Below are positions 36,061-45,700 of a stretch of DNA of 64,000 nt, one piece after another. Origin of the DNA: Flavobacterium geliluteum (GTDB taxonomy: Bacteria > Bacteroidota > Bacteroidia > Flavobacteriales > Flavobacteriaceae); assembly GCF_017948595.1 (NCBI RefSeq), contig NZ_JAGFBV010000002.1, positions 228,224 to 292,223 on the forward strand, written 5' to 3'. Position 1 is the stretch's first letter. Each line of letters starts with the position of its first letter. The position numbers and the translations under genes are program-made. The notes under the pieces were generated by a model, which made no database searches, was not told the origin of the DNA, and worked only from the letters and a program-made list of their open reading frames with translations.

Positions 36061-36256
36061 TACCCCCTGCTGGCGCAAGCATCCCGCTCGTGAACGCAAA
36101 GCATAAAAAATAAGAACTCCAAGGTGTTACTAATCCTCCAGACTGGAAATACAGTTCTGCAAGAAATTTTATGGCAACAATGACCAAATTATTTTAGAAA
36201 TTGATATGAATTGATGTTGAGTACGTTCACGAGTGTCACGCTTGCGCTAGCAGGGA
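36061..36256. mobile_element. REP-like element with RAYT stub, copy 4
   Basis: Most diverged copy. Left end CTGCTGGCGCAAGCATCCCG, internal stub DWKYSSARNFM with a frame change, right end CACGAGTGTCACGCTTGCGC. It closes the cassette region. Confidence 0.65.
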
Positions 36257-36298
36257 AGCAGATATTTATAACTGTTTTTAGGAAAGCGTTGAGGTTTT

Positions 36299-36650
36299 GT
36301 GATGAAGTTATTGGGGGCTGTCACGAAGTTTTTAGGTAGCATCATGAAGTGTTTGGGTTGTTTACCTAAACTTTTAGGTTCAGTACCCAAAACTTTAGGT
36401 TGGGAAGGTAAAATTTTAGGTACCTTGACGTAAAATTTTAGGTTAGATACCGAAACGTTTAGGTCGAAAACCTAAAACTTTGGCCTCAGTACCTAAACAC
36501 TTCATGATAGAACCTAAACGTTTGGGTCTGCAACCTAAACTTTGGGGTTGCGAACCCCTCGTTTGGGGTTCTGAGGTGCTCCGTTGGGGTTCGGAACCCC
36601 AAAGTTGCCCCTCAAGGACGTCAAATTTGACGTCGGAAACCCCAAACGAA
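36299..36650. repeat. Tandem array with 21-bp period, about 16 diverged units
   Basis: Successive blocks such as TTCAGTACCCAAAACTTTAGG and GATAGAACCTAAACGTTTGGG keep a 21-bp period while the unit drifts. It runs from CCTAAA-N-TTTAGG dyads to CCCC/GGGG forms and ends with GACGTCAAATTTGACGTC, the motif of the array at 13528-13762. Open frames here are by-products of the period. Not followed by a gene on the plus strand. Confidence 0.8.
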
Positions 36651-36941
36651 CTGTTTTGCGAACGTTTACTTTTGAAAAAAGTCTTTTGAGAGTCAAACAA
36701 TAAGAGGTTTTTAAGTCGGATAATGGTCTTTATAGTTTTTTGATTTGTACTTTCAGGTTATTGGGGTATTAGAACTTATGATAAAATAACAACTGATGTA
36801 AATTGTTATCGTATTTATTTATAAGGCTTTAAAATTTATTTGCAAAGTCTCTTAAAAAAGTAAATCATAAAAAAATAGTGTCTCACTAACTTACTCAGTT
36901 GTTGAAACACTACCTTTTCTATTCCTTTGTATAGCTTCAGT

Positions 36942-38822
36942 CTATTTTTTTATAATTAATTTTTGAGAATCAAGAGCACCATTTTTAGCTGTTTTTACAA
37001 TATAAATACCAGCTTTTAAATGATTTAAATCTAACTCAGCTCTTTCTGCTTTGATGAAGTTTTTTTGCCAAACAATAGTCCCTGACACATCAAATACTTT
37101 TACATTGGTATTGTCTGTGATATCTAGTGATACGTGTCCATAAGATGGATTCGGAAACAATTTTCCAAAACCACTTTCTGAGTTTTCAGTTTTTGCAACG
37201 CTTGTTCTAGCAGTACTGCTAATACTATCAAAAAACCATTTTTGATTATCACCTCCACCATAAGACCATTGTTGAATATTTGCCCCATCATTGGTACCAG
37301 CACCATCCATTGATTTACCGCTTCCTCTATTGATTAATTTATAAGAGCCATCTCCCGTAGCTTCAATTTTCCATTGTTGGTAAGCATGGTTTGCGTAATC
37401 CCATTGTTGTATATTACCGCCGTCTGCGTTAGAATAGGCACTTACTTCGAGACATTTTCCGCTGTTATTATTAGTTAGTTTCCAGTAACCATCTCCAACG
37501 CTTTCCGCTTTCCATTTTTGATTTTCAGTACCACCGTAAGTCCATTGTTGAACATTTGCTCCGTTGCTGGTTGAAACATCAGTTACATCAACACTTTTTC
37601 CGCTTTGTTTTCCTATAATTTTGTATACGGTGCCATTTATAATTCCATCACTTGGAGGATTCACAACTGTTGCGCCAGGCAAATAAAAGTTTCCACTTAA
37701 AAGAAACAGGTAAAGCGTTTTTAGCGTTTGATTGTAATACGAATTTGGCTCGTTGAGACTTACTAAGTCAGAATACGAATTGTTAAGGTGTGCTTGGTTA
37801 TCACCTCCCATAGCTGCTGCTGCAAAGGCTCCGACAAAAGTTGCATTATGGTATTGGCTCGATTTAGATCCGTTCTGATTGTATCCATCTACAACATTTT
37901 GAGAACCACCTACGTTTATTCGAACAAAATCGGATGATTTTTTCGAGTAATTTTTTGCTTCGGCGTTGCCATGCCATACATAATCAACGGCTATTCTCCA
38001 GGGCGTACGCGCAGCATCATAAGAATATTTAGTACCTCCATTAGCATAACCACTTGCTTGGCTAGAGTAACTTCCTGAGCTGGTGCACCAGTCCGAAACT
38101 AATCCACCTGCCGCTCCATTTACAGAAAGATTATTATTGATTATTTCGTAACATTTACTGGCTACGCTATTCCAGAAAGGATCATTTGTAAAAGTGGCAA
38201 ATTTTCTAAAATAAGCAGGAGCAAAATACGACGGGTTTGTAATAGAACTGCCTCCGAATTCTCCGGGTTTAAGCACAAAAGTACCTTGTTCAACTTCATG
38301 AATCTTAATTGCATTAATCAATATTTTGGCATCGCTATTGTAATTAATTGCACCCGAAGATCCCCATTGATAATCAGCAATTATAAGAGCCATGGCTGCA
38401 TCAACTTCAGAATCTGTTGCACCACCGGTTCCAGCAGCGCCACCATTACAGCCGTTGATCTTCCAATTCATAAGTCCTGCTGCATCTCTATTGTCTTTAT
38501 AGTAGTTCCAAAGTCCATCAAAAATAGTCCTCTCGCCTGTATAGGCTGTAAGGAGCATTCCGTAAGCGATTCCTTCCGAAACCGTTTTGCTCGGATCATC
38601 AAACTTTACGCGGTAGCGGCCATTCGCGCATTGTTCTAAAAAATTTGTTTTCCAGATAGCATAATTAGTAATAGCATCTTGCGTATTCCTATTGCTTGGC
38701 ATAAGTCCTTGCGAATAGGTTTTGTTTGCAGGAAAAGGTTGTGTCTGCGCAATTGTGGTTGTACTCATTGCGATAAAACAAAGTAGGAAAGCAATTCTAA
38801 TTAGTGTAGTTAATTTTTTCAT
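36942..38822 (-). CDS. Secreted GH8 glycoside hydrolase with ricin-type lectin and T9SS sorting domain
   Basis: 626 aa. Signal peptide (residues 1-25, ending TTIAQ). Catalytic GH8 domain about 27-375: the acid Glu83 in VSEGIAYGML and the ATDSEVDAAMAL motif at 135-146 are family hallmarks (endoglucanase, chitosanase, xylanase). A ricin-B/CBM13-like lectin at about 395-535 shows three QQW repeats (NVQQWTYGG, NIQQWDYAN, NIQQWSYGG). The C-terminal T9SS type A sorting domain (about 550-626) contains LFPNPSYGHVSLD, KAGIYIVK and QKLIIKK. Exported through T9SS and probably released or surface-bound; degrades beta-1,4-glucan or chitosan-type polymers. Not related to the island around it in promoter or style. 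Confidence 0.95.
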   Translation of the reverse strand: MKKLTTLIRIAFLLCFIAMSTTTIAQTQPFPANKTYSQGLMPSNRNTQDAITNYAIWKTNFLEQCANGRYRVKFDDPSKTVSEGIAYGMLLTAYTGERTIFDGLWNYYKDNRDAAGLMNWKINGCNGGAAGTGGATDSEVDAAMALIIADYQWGSSGAINYNSDAKILINAIKIHEVEQGTFVLKPGEFGGSSITNPSYFAPAYFRKFATFTNDPFWNSVASKCYEIINNNLSVNGAAGGLVSDWCTSSGSYSSQASGYANGGTKYSYDAARTPWRIAVDYVWHGNAEAKNYSKKSSDFVRINVGGSQNVVDGYNQNGSKSSQYHNATFVGAFAAAAMGGDNQAHLNNSYSDLVSLNEPNSYYNQTLKTLYLFLLSGNFYLPGATVVNPPSDGIINGTVYKIIGKQSGKSVDVTDVSTSNGANVQQWTYGGTENQKWKAESVGDGYWKLTNNNSGKCLEVSAYSNADGGNIQQWDYANHAYQQWKIEATGDGSYKLINRGSGKSMDGAGTNDGANIQQWSYGGGDNQKWFFDSISSTARTSVAKTENSESGFGKLFPNPSYGHVSLDITDNTNVKVFDVSGTIVWQKNFIKAERAELDLNHLKAGIYIVKTAKNGALDSQKLIIKK

Positions 38823-39498
38823 GATTAATTTTTTTTTAATGAATAAATCTTTTTTAGAAATAGTAAATTGGGGCTGTTTATTTTTTGAGTTTACATTTAT
38901 TTGGTCAACATTAAACTCATTTGGTCATTTGTAATTAAAAATGAAGCTGCAAAAACGGTAGAAAAATTAATTGCGCTTTTACGATCATTTTATTCAGATT
39001 CTTTTTCTTTCATAATTTTTTTTTTAAGATTAAAATCATACACTATAGACTAACATAGCGCTTGTAAGTATTTACAATATTAACAAGAAAAATGGATTAA
39101 AATAGAATTTAAGACTACGGTTTGAGTACGGTATTTAGAAAAAATAGGTTAAAAAGACATGTGTGTCTGTAAGATTTTTGAATAGTGATTTAATAATCGA
39201 TAACTATTTTTAAATCGCGCTATAAGTTTGAGCAAAAATTAGTTGCTCTAATTCCTTTTTTTTTTGAGGGGCGAATAAGTTAGAAAAAAAACAGAGCTAG
39301 GGTACCGCTCATCAAACCAAAATATAAAAACACTAACACAAACGATCATAAAAAGACTGTCATTCTCAAGACAAATAAACCCTGATCTGACAAACCCAAA
39401 AAACTTTTTTTAATATAAGAAGAAGCTTCTTCCTACAAGTTCTCCAATCTTAATTATTGGCTAATTCCTAGAGAGCAACTCAATACCTCTTCCGCTTA
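38823..39498. other. Intergenic region, 676 bp, no gene found
   Basis: AT-rich stretch between the GH8 gene (promoter presumably at 38823-38920, minus strand) and the third island promoter. No coding frame or RNA gene was recognised. Confidence 0.5.
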
Positions 39499-39583
39499 CT
39501 TTACAACCTTGTAAAGCAATAGAACATCTCTGTTAAACCACTAAGCAACGGTTTTTTAAACCTCTATTTTAGGCTCACCTTTA
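39499..39583 (+). promoter_or_regulatory. Island promoter module, copy C
   Basis: Perfect 8-2-8 dyad CTTTACAACCTTGTAAAG (39499-39516), TAGAACA at offset 21, TTTTTTAAA at offset 53, and CACCTTTA at offset 77 (39576-39583) in place of AATCTTTG. Followed by a leader of about 190 nt to the giant gene start, in which no structure was identified. Confidence 0.75.
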
Positions 39584-39780
39584 CACTATCAAAAGGAAAA
39601 AACACTATAAAACACATCAAATTCAACAGTTTTTTGAATTGGTATGTAAGCTTAAATAAATTATCTAAAAGTGTACAAACGCAATAAATAGATTCGTCAC
39701 TTGATTGCTCAGATTGATTGTTACAACTCGTATTAATCTTTTAAAATACAAACAAAATTAAAGTAAAAAAAAACTAGCAC

Positions 39781-42700
39781 ATGCCAACTAACCCAATTCC
39801 AGCAATTCCAATTCCAGCAGCTACGCCAAGATATTATCCTCGATTATCTGAGGTAATTACCGTAGATGAACTACCTGAGTTTTTGTCATTTGTTCAAAAT
39901 GGTTTGAATGCCATTTTTGATAAAATACATTACAAAAATTTACAATATTCAAAAGGCTATCGTGGCGACTCGGCCTTTTATAGCCTTGATATTGTAACGA
40001 GCAAAAAACTGGCTCTTCCTTTACCGTTTGGTTTAGGTCTTGTACTAAATCCTGATTTGAAAGATAACGATTCGACTATCTCGTCATTTCCTATTACACT
40101 CGAATACCAGTGGGAAATACTTGCATTTATTAAAACGTTTAGCTCCAGCAGTTTTTCGTTTTCATTAGAAGATTTTTATGCTGTAGGATTACAAGTCTTC
40201 CGCATTAGCGAAGAACAAGTAATTGCCCACATGCTTAACATTTTTGTTGAAGCCGCTGACGGAATTACAAAATACGAACAGCTTTTAAAAGACATTAATG
40301 ATTTACAAGCAATTACAAATGATCCATCGTATCAAGAATTAGAATTTCCAGTAGGTGTTGAGCAATCTATTACAAGTGTAATTTCACTTATCAATAATAA
40401 TACTGCTATTACAAAATCAATTCCTTTGCTTTTGTTTGCAGTTTATATTTTAAAATCAGATGTAAGCGACACTAAAAGTAAACTTCAGGAATTCTATAAT
40501 ATCATCGCACCGGATGGTATTGAGGCGCACATAAAAAGAATTATTACGCCAAAGGCTAAAGCTACGCTGGAATTAAGCGCGGGTATAGAATTTCCTCAAA
40601 CTATTTTAAGACCTGTTAATATAGACGGTTCTGCTTATCAAAATCCTGCTGCAAAATCAACATTTGTATTTGCCAAAGCACAATTGTATGCCGATACAGA
40701 AGCCGGAATTGGCTATCAATTAGAATTGGCTGGTACATTGACACCGCCTCATGCCATGATTGGCAATACTGGATTAATTCTTGAATTAGACACTTTAAAA
40801 GTCGATTTAAGCAAGAAAACCAATATTCCGGAAGCAGATGCAGATGGTAGGCCAAATGATTTCGTGGGGGTTTATGCACGTGCCATTTCGGTTACTTTAC
40901 CTTCTAAATGGTTTCATAGCGAAGACGAAGCTGTAGGAGGTACTGCCGCTACCTTAAAAATTGGTGCTTCAGACTTGTTAGTAGGTTCTGGTGGTTTGTC
41001 TGGAAATATTTATCTGGAAACAGTCCCTCAAGTTACAGGCGGTGAATTTCATTATTTTGATGACAAATTCGATTTAATTTATCCAGTCACGATGTTCGAA
41101 AAAAACGAAGAAAGTGGTGAAGTAGAAGAAAAAGAAATTGCTGATTATGCTGATTTAACTACTTTTTTACAAGAGTTAAACGCCGCTAAATTACCGTATG
41201 CTTTTAAATATCCTTTATCGTTAAAAACATTACCTACAATTGTATCTCCAACTATAAACAAATCAACAACTTATACTTTTAATACGGCAAAAGACTACCA
41301 AAACTTTTTGTCACAACTTATTGAAAATACATTATGGAAAACCATTGGTTCAGAGAGCACTGGTTTTAAAGTAGGTTTTACTAAATTTGATATTTCTTTT
41401 AAACAAAATAAGGTTATTGGCTCTAATATAAAAGGCCAACTGATCATAGAGAAATTAAAAAAACCAGATAATACTCCTTTTAGTGCGCTTATTGAAGGAC
41501 ATTTATACGATGACGGAGACTTTAATCTTACTGCCTCATTTAATAAAAATAATCCTCCGAAAGCTAATTTATTTGGTCTTATAAATTTTGACTTCTTTAG
41601 TTTTGAACTTGGAAAAGAAGATAAAGACTATTATGTAGGAACCTCTTGCTTTATTACATTTCCGAATCCCGTCATGAATAATATCATGAAAGGCCAAGGA
41701 ATCAATGTCGAAAAATTACGTATTTACAGTAACGGAAACATTGAGGTCGAGGGAGGTTCTATTCCAATTCCAATCAATTTTTCATTAGAACTTGGACCAG
41801 TTAAAATGTCTGTTTCGAATGTTAATTTTGGTTCTACCCAAATAAACGGACGTAAATATAACTTTTGGGGATTTGATGGCGCCATTAGCATCAATCCGTT
41901 AGGGTTAGATGCTCGTGGAGAGGGTGTTAAATATTACTATTCTACTGATGATGGTCCAAAAGATGACTTTTTAAGAATTCAAACCATCGAAGTCGATTTA
42001 ATTATTCCGGGAACTGCTAGCGAGGCATCTGCAATGGCTATTATTCATGGTATGATTTCTCTTCCTGAGCCAGGAAAATCTCCTGAGTTTACGGGTGAAG
42101 TTTCTTTAAAATTACCAAAAGCCAAGATTTCAGGCGGTGTTGGCATGCGTTTTATGCCTAAATATCCGGCATTTTTAATTGATGCTCATATCGAATTGCC
42201 TACGCCTATTCCGTTAGGATTTATTTCGATCTCTGCCTTTAGAGGTTTATTGGGATTTAAATATGTAGCGACCAAACAATCTGTGGGCTTAACCACAGAC
42301 AATTCGTGGTATGAATTTTATAAACATCCCAAGCCCGGAATTAATATTAGAAAATTCAGCGGACCACCAGATTCTTTACAATACAAATCACCATTCTCTA
42401 TTGGTGCCGGAGCGACATTTGGTACCACAGCAGATGGCGGACATGTTTTATCGTTAAGAGCGATGTTGTTGTTGTCGTTGCCTACGCTATTTTACATCGA
42501 AGCAGGATTAAACGTGATTGCAGGCAGATTAGGCCTTATTGAAGATGATCCGAGTAATCCTCCTTTCTTTGCCATGGTTGCTTTTGGAGACGATTCGTTA
42601 GAATTGGCTGCCGGAGCCGATTTTAGTATTCCTAAAGATAGTGGACAAATCTTTCAGCTTCATGCTTTATTAGAGTCAGGTTTTTTCTTTAAAAATCAAA

Positions 42701-45700
42701 AGCCTTGGTATGTAAATCTGGGCTCTAAAAAAGATCCTATTACCGCCAGAATTTTAACTCTTTTTACAGCAAAAGCCTTTATTATGCTTTCTGCTCAGGG
42801 AATTGAAGCCGGTGCAAGATTAGATTTTAAACTGGAAAAAAGTTTTGGTCCTGCAAAAGTAAAATTATGGGCTTATCTTGAATTGGGCGGAAAAATTTCA
42901 TTCAAACGTCCTCAAATGGGAGGTTATATAAGTGCCGGTGGAGGAATTCAAATTAAACTTTGGATAATAAACGTAGAAATAGTCCTTGATACAATATTCT
43001 CGGTTGAATCGTTTAAACCGTTTTTAATTTATGCAAAATTAGAGTTAAGTGTTCGTATAAAAATTGCTTTTGTCAGAGTTCGAAAAAATTTCGTTGTAGA
43101 ACTACAATGGGATATTAACAGAGTTGTTGATCGTACACCTTACAGCCCACTACCCATGGGAACCGATGGAGACGGCCAGGATAACAGAACAACAGAATCT
43201 GTTAAGGGAGTTCACATGCTTACAAATCAAGCCTTCGCACTTGATTATTTTAAAACTGTTCCTAATGTTACAGCCATTACAAAAGTAATTCCTCTGGACA
43301 CCTTTATCGATATTAAAATGGCTAAAGGATTATTGCCTAATGCTTCATTATCACAAAAAATTGGAGGTTATACTGGTGATGCCAAAAATTATACTGATAT
43401 GATGCCACCTGTTAGTACACAAGCAGGTAGAAAACTACGTCAGGTAAAACATCAATATTCTATTCAATCAATTAATATAAAATCATGGAATAGCACAACA
43501 AGTGCCTGGGAAACTTACCATCCGTTTGAGGCTGTCGTAGCATCTGACTCGAGAGATATTGTTAAAAATTTACCATGGGCACAATGGCAAAAAGCAATTG
43601 ATCAATATGATAGTATTCGTGTTTTAGCCACCAATCCATTTTCATTTTTAAGTGCAGGCGAGCCTGGATGGCACGTACCGGAACAATACGGAATTACGCC
43701 ATCAAAATTATTCTGTGTGTCTGATGCAATTGAAAAAGAGCACACTGATTTTCTTAATAAAAAAATTGGGCAGCGCTACTATGTACCCACTCAATATGAA
43801 GCCGATAAAATAAATGGATTATTCTTTAAACTCATTGGGGATGCTCCTGAAATTATAGAAAAGAATACAACAGAGGGCGGCGATTTTATGAGTATTACAG
43901 GAGAAAGTAATCCGTTGGGATACAATCGATCTTTATCTTTTAAAAATTATAATGAATTAGAAATTATTTTTCCTGAAGCTGCTATTGAGCCTACTTTAAA
44001 CCTCACAACCCAGGCAAAAGAAGTCACAATAAAAGCCTATACCGCTGTTATTAAAGAAGGAGCCAAATTAGTTTCTTATGATCCTATTAAAATAAAAAAA
44101 ACAGCTAATTCGACACCTTCAGAAACAGTAACATACTCTAAGGCAGAACTGTTAGGTGCTATAACTTTATACGATTCGGAGAATGAAGCAATTTCAAAAA
44201 CAAAAATTGATAAAATTGTTATAACACCTTTAGCCGCAAATGCCGAGCGTATTAAAGCAATCCGAAATGAAATCGCAACATTATTTAATGATACTTACAC
44301 AGATGAAAGCGATGAAGTTTCTATTTCTTTTCCGAATGATTTATCAAAATACAATGCATTACTGGCAGAATTAGCCCTTTTGAAGGCCAATGCAGGAAAC
44401 GAAAACAGCAATCCTACAGCAACACCTGATACGCTTACTTTTACTCACTATTATGGACCTACAGGAAGAAACTCTTATGTATTTAAAAAAGTAATTAAAT
44501 ACAACGACACTTACCTTATTTCCTTCCATCCACAAGCCAATACTACTGCTCTTGTACAGCTTGATGCCAATGGAGCTATTTTGAGAGAGCGTTTATTAAA
44601 TGGCAAAGTTACTTCGATGCAAGTACTAAACAATGCCTTATTAGTTACTCAGGCTTTAGATGCTAAACAATGTAAAGGAATTGGCGAAGCTATCATTGAT
44701 GATGATTTTATTGTAGGCTGCCCCGCTCCTGTTGGCAGTACCGCAATTATAGAACTCGATGATGAACTAAATTTAAAATCAGGTAAACACTATTTAAATA
44801 CCTATTCAATTGGTTTTAATACTTTATTACCTCTGCCGGACAATGAGTTACTTTGGATCAACAACATGGCAAATGAGACTGAAATTAGTTGGATTACTGC
44901 AATCGATCGTACTCTTATTCGTCGTGTAAAAGTCAATGGAATAGCAATTAAAGTACTTCAGCACAGTGCCACATCGTTTAGTATAATTACAAAAGATAAA
45001 AAAATCATTCGCTTTAGTGTTACTACCACTACCAAAGCAATTGCTGTGAATGAGACACAAATCCTTTCTGATGAAGCTATTGCCGAAATTACAGATGCAA
45101 TAATTGCAAACGGAAAAATCTTGCTTACTGTTGCATTATCAAACGGAAAATTTGGTTTAGCTCAAATTAATGGTACGAATACTGAAATAGTACAACATGA
45201 TACCATCTTTGATTCGGCGCTTTATTTATCAAATAATCCTTTAAATGATAATTCTGTTGTTGCTTATAATGCAAAGTATCTCTTTGTTTTTAACACAGCA
45301 TTAGCTCTTACAAAATTAATTGAGAGAGGGAGTACGGTCGATAATGCATCGATCATCGCTATTCAAAATGAGCCATCTGCGAATGAAATTTTAATGCTTT
45401 CTTCTAAACAAAGTGAGAAAGGAGTTTACTTTTCTTTATTTAATGATCAATTTGATAATTGCTCTCTGCATCCAGCGGAAACTGTATCGGTAACAACTTC
45501 TACATCGACACTAACAACTGAAAATACTGTTCTAACTGAACTTGCAGTAATTACAACTGCTGATTACGCGAGAAATACTAAAAATTCAAAACTAATAATC
45601 GTCAATAATGTTATTTGTTCGGATGGAGGAAATTCTAACAACGATGAAGAATTAAATTATACTACTTATCTTCAAAGAGTCGAGTGGCTGAGTAAAGAGA

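Noticed and set aside
33047..36256. CRISPR array or integron for the cassette repeats
   Set aside because: Repeat copies are 190-200 bp with inverted ends and a transposase stub; no short regular spacers, no integrase and no attC-like sites.
36443..36700. Frames on both strands in the second 21-bp array
   Set aside because: Same reason: a 21-bp period keeps frames open on either strand without coding selection.
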